A DNA stretch of 60,746 bases from Methylotenera sp. RIFCSPLOWO2_02_FULL_45_14. Its GTDB lineage: Bacteria > Pseudomonadota > Gammaproteobacteria > Burkholderiales > Methylophilaceae. Location: positions 26,899 to 87,644 of the forward strand of contig MHBU01000001.1 in NCBI GenBank assembly GCA_001803395.1, in the 5' to 3' direction. The translations under genes and the position numbers were made by a program. Below are positions 1 to 7,841 of this stretch, one piece after another; position 1 is the stretch's first letter, and every line of letters starts with the position of its first letter. The notes under the pieces are model-generated. The model had not been told where the DNA came from and searched no databases. It was given only the letters and a program-made list of their open reading frames with translations.

Positions 1-484
1 AAAAGGCAGTCCCGTTGAAATAAGCGGTAGTTTTCCACAAAAAGGTCAGACCGCCCCTGATTTTAACCTTGCTGACAAAACCAGAGCCGATGTTTCATTA
101 GCTAATTATGCAGGCAAACGTAAAATATTGAACATTTTTCCAAGTATCGACACCCCAACCTGCGCCACTTCAGTGCGTACTTTTAATAAACAAACTAGCA
201 GCTTAAATAACACGGTAGTACTGTGCATTTCAGCCGACTTACCTTTTGCACAAAACCGCTTTTGTGCTGCTGAAGGTATAGAGAATGTAGCCACACTCTC
301 CAGCTTTCGTAATACCGCCGCTTTTGCAGAAAGTTATGGTGTAGCCATTAAATCCAGTAGTTTGGCAGGTCTTACAAGCCGAGCTGTCATTGTATTAGAT
401 GAAAATAATAAAGTGCTGCACAGTGAGTTGGTGGCTGAAATCACCAGTGAACCTAATTATGATGCAGCATTAGCGGCCTTGTAA
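1..484 (+). CDS. tpx: Thiol peroxidase Tpx (5' end outside window)
   Basis: Periplasmic or cytosolic atypical 2-Cys peroxiredoxin that reduces hydroperoxides with thioredoxin. About 160 residues are visible, read in frame from base 2, and start at a KGSPV stretch equivalent to residues 8-12 of E. coli Tpx, so roughly seven N-terminal residues are missing. The peroxidatic Cys lies in DTPTCATS and the resolving Cys 34 residues later in NRFCAAEG, the same spacing as in E. coli Tpx (C61/C95). SADLPFAQ is also family-typical. The gene ends with TAA and is followed by a perfect hairpin. The thioredoxin reductase that would feed it (trxB) lies 46 kb further on. Confidence 0.95.
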   Translation, partial: KGSPVEISGSFPQKGQTAPDFNLADKTRADVSLANYAGKRKILNIFPSIDTPTCATSVRTFNKQTSSLNNTVVLCISADLPFAQNRFCAAEGIENVATLSSFRNTAAFAESYGVAIKSSSLAGLTSRAVIVLDENNKVLHSELVAEITSEPNYDAALAAL

Positions 485-490
485 CTATTT

Positions 491-518
491 TATAGGGGCA
501 ATAAAAATTGCCCCTATA
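491..518 (+). terminator. Perfect hairpin after tpx
   Basis: A 12-bp perfect stem (TATAGGGGCAAT / ATTGCCCCTATA) with an AAAA loop begins seven bases after the tpx stop codon. It sits between the convergent tpx and MazG-like genes. There is no clear T-run on either strand, so it is a probable rather than textbook intrinsic terminator. Confidence 0.55.
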
Positions 519-524
519 AATACT

Positions 525-685
525 CCGTATATTTGGCATTACTACCCCGTGCTTTGGCGTGTGAATAATGCGGTTTACCGCATATATTCCACGGACAAGC
601 CAAGTACTGGCTTACGCTCTGATACGCAATAAGAAATTTCCGTTTATTCATAGGCCGTATATTTGGCATTACTACCCCGTGCTTT
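525..685. repeat. 31-bp direct repeat duplicating the MazG-like gene 3' end
   Basis: The 31 bases at 655-685, which encode the KARGSNAKYT stretch near the C terminus of the MazG-like protein, are repeated identically at 525-555. Read on the minus strand, the downstream copy continues to its own stop as KARGSNAKYTEYL, against KARGSNAKYTAYE in the gene. The 99 bases between the copies contain a member of the palindromic repeat family also seen near 31.0 kb. Confidence 0.85.
557..614 (+). repeat. Palindromic repeat family, copy A
   Basis: The core starts GCGTGTGAATAATGC and ends TACTGGCTTA. It contains two hairpins: GCGG-TTTA-CCGC, extended by flanking A/T pairs, and AAGCCA-AGTAC-TGGCTT. It matches copy B (31008-31065, minus strand) at all but about nine of roughly 58 positions, and the differences in the first stem are compensatory. 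It lies between the duplicated 3' ends of the MazG-like gene. Confidence 0.75.
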
Positions 686-997
686 ATCCACAGGATATTT
701 TTTTGCATTCAATTCAATTTTCTGATTGGTAGCTTCAATCAAATCAATTTCTAACACTTCTGCGATTCGCAACAAATAAACAAAAGTATCTGCCAGCTCG
801 TGGCTAACTGCCTCTCGCTTTTCTAACGTTAACTGCTGACTCTCTAGCGGCGTATCCCACTGAAACTGCTCGACTAATTCAGCAGCTTCCACAATCATCG
901 CCATCGCTAGATTTTTAGGTGTATGAAATTGCGCCCAGTCACGCTCTGCCACAAAAGCATCGAGTCGTTGCCTTAGTTCTACCAGTGAATCAGCCAT
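644..997 (-). CDS. MazG-like nucleotide pyrophosphohydrolase
   Basis: Small (117 aa) all-helical pyrophosphatase of the MazG/RS21-C6 superfamily, which hydrolyses (d)NTPs to monophosphate plus PPi and cleans up non-canonical nucleotides. The metal-binding helices are visible as EAAELVEQFQW (about residues 36-46) and HELADTFVYLL (about 66-76), with the paired acidic residues expected of the family. The C terminus KARGSNAKYTAYE probably differs from the ancestral one, because a second version of this end lies just downstream. Substrate preference cannot be read from sequence. It is a stand-alone gene next to the rlmL operon and on the same strand. Confidence 0.85.
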   Translation of the reverse strand: MADSLVELRQRLDAFVAERDWAQFHTPKNLAMAMIVEAAELVEQFQWDTPLESQQLTLEKREAVSHELADTFVYLLRIAEVLEIDLIEATNQKIELNAKKYPVDKARGSNAKYTAYE

Positions 998-1033
998 CGT
1001 TTACTCCTTGCGATTCGCCTATTTTTGGATAAG

Positions 1034-2203
1034 CTATTTTCTATTACTTCCAGCCACCATTTTAATTTCAAACAAACGGCACTCTAATGAGCCATTAAAT
1101 AATGGCGTGCGTTTACTTGGCGTCAGGCGCATCAACTTAGGCATGGTCAAGTCATTGGTCAAAAAATAGGTGTTCCAGCCTGCAAACTTACGTTTTAGAG
1201 CTTCGCCTATTTTGGGATAGAGTAAGCTCAACTCTTCGTTGTCACCAATACGCACGCCGTAAGGTGGATTAGCGACTAGCACACCGTGATCTGCTGGTGG
1301 AATGACATTCACTATATCAACATGTGCCACTTGCACCGCCTCTAGCAACCCCGCCGCCTCTAAGTTCTGCTTAGTCACGCGCACTGCACGTAAATCAATA
1401 TCTGAACCATATATTTTTTGAAAAATAACTTTTTTAACTTTACCTAAAGCCTGATTTTTTATTTTCTTCCAAGTGTCTGATTCAAATGTTTTCAGTTTTT
1501 CAAAACCAAAATCTCTTTTAAGACCTGGCGCCATGTCTAACGCCAGCATAGCGGCTTCTAATAAAAATGTACCGCTACCGCACATCGGGTCTAATAAGGG
1601 CTGACCAACCTGCCAGCCTGTTAACTTTAAAATACCAGCCGCTAAATTTTCACGCAGAGGCGCTTCAATGCTCGCCCCACGATTACCACGCTGATAAAGC
1701 GCAGCACCTGAAGTATCCACATAATATTGATACTCATCTGCCGTTAAATAAGCATGAATACGCACTGCTGGCGTTTTAGTATCGATATAGGGACGGCTAC
1801 CAACAGCTTGCCTAAATTTATCACACACGGCATCTTTAATTTTTAAAGTCGCAAACTCAAGGCTTTTGAGTGGGCATTTAACACCGGTGACCTTAACCAT
1901 AAAGTCATGTTTTACATCAAACCATTGTGGCCAATTCATTTTATAGGCAGCATCAAATAAGTCTTCTTCATTCAGATACTTACCGCGCCCTACTTGCCAC
2001 ATAATACGTGTAGCAATACGTGAATGTAAATTGGCGGCATAGCACACCGCCCAATCACCATCAAAGCTCACGCCGCCATCAGTAGGCTTGATAGATTTAG
2101 CGCCGACTTGTAACAGCTCATCTGCCAACAACTGTTCTAGGCCACGTGGGCAGGTTGCAAAATATCGATTAGGAGGTTGTAGTTGCATACTATTCAGTGC
2201 CAT
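1034..2203 (-). CDS. rlmL: RlmL-type THUMP 23S rRNA guanine-N2 methyltransferase
   Basis: S-adenosylmethionine-dependent RNA methyltransferase resembling the N-terminal half of E. coli RlmL (m2G2445 of 23S rRNA). It has an N-terminal THUMP RNA-binding region (about residues 45-155), a SAM-binding motif LLDPMCGSGTFLLEA near residue 205, and the catalytic motif NPPYG near residue 310, typical of base-amino methyltransferases. At 389 aa it lacks the RlmK half that is fused in gamma-proteobacteria. It is the last gene of a three-gene minus-strand operon, three bases after the preceding stop. The ATG at the annotated start is followed by a second Met five codons later (MQLQPPNRYFAT), which could be the real start. 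Confidence 0.85.
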   Translation of the reverse strand: MALNSMQLQPPNRYFATCPRGLEQLLADELLQVGAKSIKPTDGGVSFDGDWAVCYAANLHSRIATRIMWQVGRGKYLNEEDLFDAAYKMNWPQWFDVKHDFMVKVTGVKCPLKSLEFATLKIKDAVCDKFRQAVGSRPYIDTKTPAVRIHAYLTADEYQYYVDTSGAALYQRGNRGASIEAPLRENLAAGILKLTGWQVGQPLLDPMCGSGTFLLEAAMLALDMAPGLKRDFGFEKLKTFESDTWKKIKNQALGKVKKVIFQKIYGSDIDLRAVRVTKQNLEAAGLLEAVQVAHVDIVNVIPPADHGVLVANPPYGVRIGDNEELSLLYPKIGEALKRKFAGWNTYFLTNDLTMPKLMRLTPSKRTPLFNGSLECRLFEIKMVAGSNRK

Positions 2204-2206
2204 AAA

Positions 2207-3016
2207 TTAACTGTCGCTTTTCATGAAAATTCGGTTGTTAGTACTCTGGTTATGTTCTGCCAGTTTTTCTATAAACTGCAGAAATTCAATTTTATGTGTT
2301 TTTTCGAGCGTTTTTGCACGCTCACGTAAACTGTTTAAACGTAAATCTGCAAACCCACGCTTAAAGCCAAACACGGCAATATTCCCCGGCTTACCCGTTG
2401 GCAATATCAACACGCGGTCATCAAAGCTCTGTTCAATACGTGTCAAATATACATCAAAGTTCTTATCACTACCCCATAAGTTAATGACGAATATACCGTC
2501 ATGCTTTAACGTAATGGCACATTGATCAAAAAAATCTTGACTACAAAAATTAGGTGGTATGCCATTACGATCAAAGGCATCAATTAACAAAATATCTGCC
2601 GTATCGGTGTGTTCTGCTAAATAAACTAAACCATCCGCTTCAATCACTTCAAGTCGCGCGTCATTTTCAGGCACATAAAACTGGTTACGTGCAACCTGAA
2701 TAATACTAGGGTTAATCTCGATCACTTTGCTTACAATTTCAGGGCAGTGTGCATGCACATATTTAGCCACTGAGCCGCCACCCAAGCCTATCGTCAGCAT
2801 TTGTCTGACATTTGCGTGAAACAACAAAAAGCACATAATGGCACGTGTATAAGTTAATTCCAATGCAAACGGGTCTCTAATCCGCATCGCGCTTTGCACG
2901 GTAGCTGATCCCAAATGAAGCGCACGCACTCCATTAACTTCACTCACATCTACCGTATCATCTGCTGCGCTCGCATCACTAAAGCCGCGTAACAAATGTT
3001 TGGCGACACGAAACAT
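2207..3016 (-). CDS. Spermidine-synthase-like protein (PABS fold)
   Basis: Rossmann-fold protein (269 aa) of the polyamine synthase family. The glycine-rich nucleotide loop LTIGLGGGSVAKYVH lies near residue 80, the acidic ribose-binding motif VIEINPSI near 98, and LIDAFD near 145 where true spermidine synthases have the catalytic Asp. Many bacterial members of this branch are of unknown substrate, so aminopropyl transfer is only a family inference. Its ATG overlaps the stop of the upstream RNB gene (TAATG), and the rlmL start follows after three bases, so the three are almost certainly co-translated. Confidence 0.7.
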   Translation of the reverse strand: MFRVAKHLLRGFSDASAADDTVDVSEVNGVRALHLGSATVQSAMRIRDPFALELTYTRAIMCFLLFHANVRQMLTIGLGGGSVAKYVHAHCPEIVSKVIEINPSIIQVARNQFYVPENDARLEVIEADGLVYLAEHTDTADILLIDAFDRNGIPPNFCSQDFFDQCAITLKHDGIFVINLWGSDKNFDVYLTRIEQSFDDRVLILPTGKPGNIAVFGFKRGFADLRLNSLRERAKTLEKTHKIEFLQFIEKLAEHNQSTNNRIFMKSDS

Positions 3017-4923
3017 TACGCAACCTCCGCTTCATTTTCATCATCTGCAATAGTTAAATCTACCAGTGCTGGTTCATTTTCAAGCACATGCATAAATTTA
3101 GTGCGCAAATCCATCATCAGAGTATCTACTTCCTGCACTTGCAAACTTACGCGCGTACCCGTTTTAAGTTCAGGCAGGCCATATACTTTAGTCATGTAAG
3201 GTAAGTGATCCAAGCGTACCAGGTTTTCACGCCACACCGTAGCGTGAATTTCCTGCACGTTCTCTTGAATTAAATACTGTAGGCACCAATAGCGCTCCAT
3301 CCGGATTTGAAACTCGCTATAGGCTTTGTAAGTGAGTTCAAAGTTACGCATATGGGTAGTAAGCGCGTCGCTATTAGGCAGATAAGCAGGCGCTGTATTC
3401 TGCACCACGCTTATTATTTGCCGTTGGTTAATTAAATCAACCGCGCGGCGTAATGGCGATGTACTCCATGCATACTGCGCCACCCCTAAGCCTTGATGCG
3501 GCTCAGCTTTAGTCGTCATATAAACCTTACCGCCTGATTGCGCGCGGTATAAACCTGGCACTTCATGCGCCACGAGTAAAGCTCCCCATTGATTATTCGC
3601 TTCAATCATTAACTCTGCCACCAGCTTATCCATAGGCGAGCCACGGTGACGCCCCACGATGCTCACTTTGCCGTCATTGACATAAAAGTTGTAATCCACT
3701 TGAGGCGGCTTGGTCGGATCATATTTACCGCGCGCTTTTTCTAACGATTGGGCCAACTGAAACAAAAATAAAAGCTTTTCCCAATAAGGGTGGCCACTAT
3801 CTGCGGCTAATGTTGTTTCATTGAAAAAAGGTTCTAGTGCATCATGGCGCAAATTATCGGCGACTTTAATCAGTTCGACTTTACTATCACGCCGCGTAAT
3901 CGTCAGGTCAGCAGCTACATGCAGATATAGTGACAATACCGGCTTGATTTTCCCCGCATCCAAACTAAACGGCCTGATGGCAGTTTCTGGCAACATGGTA
4001 ATTTTGTGGCCTGGCATATAAACCGTTGACAGTCGTTGCATAGCTTCAACGTCCAGCGCGCTATCAATGGCAATGCCTAAGGCTGGTGCAGCAATATGAA
4101 TCCCGACACGGGTAATACCATCGGCTAATGGTTTAATTGAAAAAGCATCATCAATTTCAGTGGTGGTGCTGTCATCAATACTAAAAGCTTCGGCATCTGC
4201 CATGGGCAGATCAAAGGTAATATCCGCAGCAATTTCTGCAATTTGTTGCGCTGTAAAATCTGATCCTTTAGCGAAATACTCGCGTAAAAAAGCGCCTAAG
4301 TGATAATCATGGATTGATGGAATCGCGCCACAAGCATGCAAAAGTTTGATATGACTAACATGCAACTCGCCCGCTGCTGCATCTAGCGTTTTGTATTCAA
4401 AAGCATTTTTATCTGGCTCGTATAGCAACATGTCAAGCTTTTGCATCAACTCTTCAGGCATCGTATATGCTTTGAGTTGCGCAATAAAACCGGCCATTTT
4501 CTCTGCCAGCAGGCGTTTTTTTTCTAATCCTGCGAGCGCGGCTTTTAAAATTTCGGCAGGCGCCGCTTTATAACGCCCTTTACCTTTGCGGTTAAAGTAA
4601 ACAGGTGCGCTGTGCAGCTTAATCGCAATGGCTGCGGCCTCTATTGAGCTTGGTTTACGTCCGTAGTAATCGACTGCAAACGCTTCAAACCCAAACTCTG
4701 GCTCACTACAACACTCCCATAAAAAATCCAGGTCTAATGTTTCTGCCTCAAGGTTAGCAGCGTCCATAAAGCCATCTAATGGCGCTTCAAAACGCATTAA
4801 CACATTGCTGGTTTTAATTTTACTGCGCTTACCACCTGCAGATTCTATTTGCATAGACCCCTGCGATTCGGTCATGATAGAGGCTACTTTAAAACTACCA
4901 TCTTCTTCAAAAAATACGTTCAT
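3016..4923 (-). CDS. RNB-domain exoribonuclease (RNase II/R family)
   Basis: A 635-aa hydrolytic 3'-5' exoribonuclease. The catalytic RNB motif SIDDSTTTEIDDAFS (about residues 247-261) carries the expected run of Asp residues for Mg2+ binding, followed by PVLSLYLHV and the family block around VAELMIEANNQWG. The N-terminal 230 residues do not look like the two cold-shock domains of E. coli RNase II or RNase R. The C-terminal 100 residues (GTRVSLQVQEVD) suggest a single OB/S1-like barrel. It is first in the operon with the spermidine-synthase-like and rlmL genes and divergent from the CobW-family gene across about 105 bases. Which RNAs it degrades is unknown. Confidence 0.85.
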   Translation of the reverse strand: MNVFFEEDGSFKVASIMTESQGSMQIESAGGKRSKIKTSNVLMRFEAPLDGFMDAANLEAETLDLDFLWECCSEPEFGFEAFAVDYYGRKPSSIEAAAIAIKLHSAPVYFNRKGKGRYKAAPAEILKAALAGLEKKRLLAEKMAGFIAQLKAYTMPEELMQKLDMLLYEPDKNAFEYKTLDAAAGELHVSHIKLLHACGAIPSIHDYHLGAFLREYFAKGSDFTAQQIAEIAADITFDLPMADAEAFSIDDSTTTEIDDAFSIKPLADGITRVGIHIAAPALGIAIDSALDVEAMQRLSTVYMPGHKITMLPETAIRPFSLDAGKIKPVLSLYLHVAADLTITRRDSKVELIKVADNLRHDALEPFFNETTLAADSGHPYWEKLLFLFQLAQSLEKARGKYDPTKPPQVDYNFYVNDGKVSIVGRHRGSPMDKLVAELMIEANNQWGALLVAHEVPGLYRAQSGGKVYMTTKAEPHQGLGVAQYAWSTSPLRRAVDLINQRQIISVVQNTAPAYLPNSDALTTHMRNFELTYKAYSEFQIRMERYWCLQYLIQENVQEIHATVWRENLVRLDHLPYMTKVYGLPELKTGTRVSLQVQEVDTLMMDLRTKFMHVLENEPALVDLTIADDENEAEVA

Positions 4924-5029
4924 ACTAGGCTTGGCTAACTAAATTAGGCACATTTTACCTTGTAATAGCAAATTCACTTCTAAACAATCAAAATTTAGCC
5001 ACCAGATACAATTCAATTAAGATATCACT

Positions 5030-6061
5030 ATGGACAAACGCATCCCCGTCACCCTACTTACAGGCTTTTTAGGCAGTGGCAAAACGACATTGCTCAATCA
5101 TTTACTTAATCGCCCCGAAATGAAAGATACCGCTATCATTATCAACGAGTTAGGTGATGCTGGCTTGGACCAAATTTTTGCCAATAGTAACTTGGCACAA
5201 AATATTGAAAGCGAACATATTACCGATAACACAGTTTTGCTAAGCTCCGGTTGCTTATGTTGCACTTTGAAAAATGAACTGGCAGATACGATGCGCGATT
5301 TATTTTTCAAGCGCGCGCTACAAGCCATCCCTGAATTTAATCGTTTGGTGATAGAAACCACAGGCATGGCGGATCCTGGTCCGATATTGGCTAACTTGAT
5401 GAATGAACCAGTCATTGAGTCCACATACAGATTAGATGCTGTGGTGGTGACTATTGATAGCGTTTATGGCTTAGCGCAAATTGCAAATAATCAAGAAGCC
5501 TTAAAACAAGCGGCTGTGGCAGATGTACTGGTACTGACTAAAACTGATTTAGCCAGTGTGGAACAAATAGAAAATTTAGAACAAAAACTTAACAGCATCA
5601 ACCCTGGCGCCACGCAGCACAAAATTGTCAATGGTGAGTTAGACCCTGCCTTTATCATTGATGTTGGGCTATTTGACCTGACTACCAGGCAAGCAGAGCC
5701 GCAACGCTGGCTACGCGCGCCAAACAAAGCAAAATTACCTAAAGGCACTTTACCGCAGAAAATACATGATGACGAAATAGTAAGCTTCACCGTCACCATG
5801 CCCAAACCTCTGCATTGGCGCAACCTCAAACCTGTGATTCTTAAACTATGCCAAACGCATGGCGAAAAACTATTGCGCTTAAAAGGCATTATCCACGCCG
5901 AAGATCAACCCGCACCTCTCGCTATTCATGCGGTGCATTTCACGCCTTATCCACCTACGCTACTAGAAGGCTGGGATGATGATGAACCTAGTTCGCGTAT
6001 TGTGATTATTGGTAAAGGGCTGGATGAAATGGAAATTAGAAAAATTTTAATGCAGGTTTAA
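5030..6061 (+). CDS. CobW/YjiA-type G3E GTPase (metal chaperone family)
   Basis: P-loop GTPase (343 aa) of the COG0523 family, members of which deliver metals such as Zn or Co to target proteins. Walker A GFLGSGKTTLLNHLL is at residues 12-26, the metal-binding CxCC motif in GCLCCTLK near residue 75, the switch motif IETTGMADPGP near 109, and the guanine-specificity motif LTKTD near 168. The CobW C-terminal domain covers the last 100 residues. It is monocistronic, divergent from the RNB operon. No Zur-like palindrome was recognised in the upstream 105 bases, so the metal cannot be assigned. Confidence 0.85.
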   Translation: MDKRIPVTLLTGFLGSGKTTLLNHLLNRPEMKDTAIIINELGDAGLDQIFANSNLAQNIESEHITDNTVLLSSGCLCCTLKNELADTMRDLFFKRALQAIPEFNRLVIETTGMADPGPILANLMNEPVIESTYRLDAVVVTIDSVYGLAQIANNQEALKQAAVADVLVLTKTDLASVEQIENLEQKLNSINPGATQHKIVNGELDPAFIIDVGLFDLTTRQAEPQRWLRAPNKAKLPKGTLPQKIHDDEIVSFTVTMPKPLHWRNLKPVILKLCQTHGEKLLRLKGIIHAEDQPAPLAIHAVHFTPYPPTLLEGWDDDEPSSRIVIIGKGLDEMEIRKILMQV

Positions 6062-6086
6062 AAGATGTGTTAATAATTAAAAAAAA

Positions 6087-6902
6087 TTACTGCTCACATT
6101 GCGCATTATCTTGTGGTTCTAAACGCTCATTCTGCGTAGGTTTAGATTGAGTAGGCCGCGCAATTAAGACAGATTTTAACGGCGCTGTTTTCCAGTTTGG
6201 TTTTAATGGCGTCATGCCTACCACACGTTTTTTTGCAACAATAAAATATACGCCACCCATCACGGGTAGCCAGCGGGCCGTGAGCTTATTCATAAAGCTA
6301 AAGCGTTTACGCCAGGTTTCTTGCTCGAACGGTGGCACATGACAACACATCTCAACCGACACCACTTCAAATCCTAACAGCGCTAACCAATCTTTTAAGC
6401 GGTTAAGCCCAATAAACTTACCATTCCATGGAAAAGTGTTAACGGCTGTGTTTTTATTTGAGAATAGTTTTTTTAAGACCAACACTGCACCCCATAAGCT
6501 AAATGGATTAAAACCAGTGATCAACAAATGCCCCTCTGGCATCATCACCCGCTCTGCCTCACGCAAAGTTTGATGCGGGCGCTCACTAAACTCAAGCCGA
6601 TGTGGTAACAGTAAAAGATCTAAACTCATGTCAGAAAAAGGTAAAAAATCATCTTGACAACATAAATCATGCACCTGTGTTGCACAGGCATATTCTGCCG
6701 ATTGATACCGATATGCAATACGTGAATTACGTAGCAAGTCCATCTGCAAACAACCCATTTGCAATGCATTAAAACCAAACAAATCAACGACAGCTTGGTC
6801 ATATAATGCCTGCTCTTGCCGCTGTAAATACTGTCCTAGCGCAGAATCCAGCCACTGATGCTGAGCATTTTGTATGTCTGATAGATTTATTTGCGAACTC
6901 AT
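6087..6902 (-). CDS. Class I SAM methyltransferase, YafS-like
   Basis: Methyltransferase-11 type protein of 271 aa. The region DDFLPFSDMSLDLLLLPH (around residue 90) is the acidic/post-I block and EAERVMMPEGHLLITGFNP (around 125) the motif preceding strand 5. The substrate is unknown. It is divergent from gloB, with mltD next on that side; the same neighbours (yafS, gloB, mltD) occur in E. coli, which supports the identification. The start chosen is ATG at 6902; an in-frame TTG six codons upstream has no Shine-Dalgarno sequence. The N terminus MSSQINLSDIQ is short and the glycine-rich motif I is degenerate (FGFNALQMG). Confidence 0.7.
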   Translation of the reverse strand: MSSQINLSDIQNAQHQWLDSALGQYLQRQEQALYDQAVVDLFGFNALQMGCLQMDLLRNSRIAYRYQSAEYACATQVHDLCCQDDFLPFSDMSLDLLLLPHRLEFSERPHQTLREAERVMMPEGHLLITGFNPFSLWGAVLVLKKLFSNKNTAVNTFPWNGKFIGLNRLKDWLALLGFEVVSVEMCCHVPPFEQETWRKRFSFMNKLTARWLPVMGGVYFIVAKKRVVGMTPLKPNWKTAPLKSVLIARPTQSKPTQNERLEPQDNAQCEQ

Positions 6903-6976
6903 TGTGTAATTACCATTCAAACAAACTTGTTATTTTTTAATTGACATTTAAAGCACTTAACCAAATGATAGTCGAT

Positions 6977-7753
6977 ATGCAGCCTCATTTACAAATTATC
7001 AGCATTCCCGCATTTAAGGACAATTACATCTGGCTTATTCACAATGGCAGCCAGGCTATTGTGGTTGACCCTGGTGACGCACTCCCCGTGCTTAACACTT
7101 TAAGTCAGTGTCAGTTAACTTTACATACCATTTTAATTACCCATCATCATCATGACCATATTGGCGGTGTAAATGCACTGGTAGAAAAATATCCCAATGT
7201 ACAAATATTCGCACCAAAGGTTGAGCAATATGACTTTAAACATACTCAAGTCAGCGAACCTGATGTAATTAACTTAGCGGCGTTTAATATTGAAATTGCA
7301 CTCATCGACCTACCAGGACACACGCTTGGTCACGTTGCCTATTATGTAGCACACCACGATCATCCCTGGTTATTCTGCGGTGACACCTTATTTGGCGCAG
7401 GTTGTGGGCGTCTATTTGAAGGGTCACCTGCGCAAATGCTACACTCATTACAAAAGCTAGCGGCATTGCCTGCTGCAACCCAAGTGTTCTGCACACATGA
7501 ATACACATTGCACAATATTGGCTTCGCATTAACACTTGAACCTAATAATTCAGCGCTACGCCAACGACAACATGACACGCTTGAATTAAGAAACAGACAA
7601 CTACCCAGCCTGCCCTCAACCATAGCCTTAGAGTTAGCCACTAATCCTTTTTTACGTTGCAACTCAGAAGAAATCCAATCGTCACTTCAACTAAAAAACG
7701 CCACATTATTACAAGCTTTTAGTTTAATTAGAGAGATGAGAAATCTTTACTAA
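6977..7753 (+). CDS. gloB: Hydroxyacylglutathione hydrolase (glyoxalase II)
   Basis: Metallo-beta-lactamase-fold hydrolase that converts S-lactoylglutathione to lactate and glutathione in methylglyoxal detoxification. The binuclear metal motif THHHHDHIGG is at about residues 54-63, with further ligands in LPGHTLGH, FCGDTLFGAGCGR and CTHEYT. The length of 258 aa from the ATG at 6977 matches the family. Upstream in-frame TTG (6941) and ATG (6965) codons exist, but the homologous N terminus LQIISIPAFKDNYIW begins just after 6977. It is divergent from the yafS-like methyltransferase and followed by mltD. Confidence 0.95.
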   Translation: MQPHLQIISIPAFKDNYIWLIHNGSQAIVVDPGDALPVLNTLSQCQLTLHTILITHHHHDHIGGVNALVEKYPNVQIFAPKVEQYDFKHTQVSEPDVINLAAFNIEIALIDLPGHTLGHVAYYVAHHDHPWLFCGDTLFGAGCGRLFEGSPAQMLHSLQKLAALPAATQVFCTHEYTLHNIGFALTLEPNNSALRQRQHDTLELRNRQLPSLPSTIALELATNPFLRCNSEEIQSSLQLKNATLLQAFSLIREMRNLY

Positions 7754-7841
7754 TCAATAAGATATAAACTATTCATCATGTAATTTACCCTTTTATTTAC
7801 TTGACTTTACAACAGGCTGTTCGTTACTATGTCGCTACATT

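Noticed and set aside
514-708. A 64-codon minus-strand frame covering the repeated MazG-like end
   Set aside because: It is created by the downstream copy of the gene end and the palindromic repeat; only its last 13 codons resemble a protein, and it has no ribosome-binding site.
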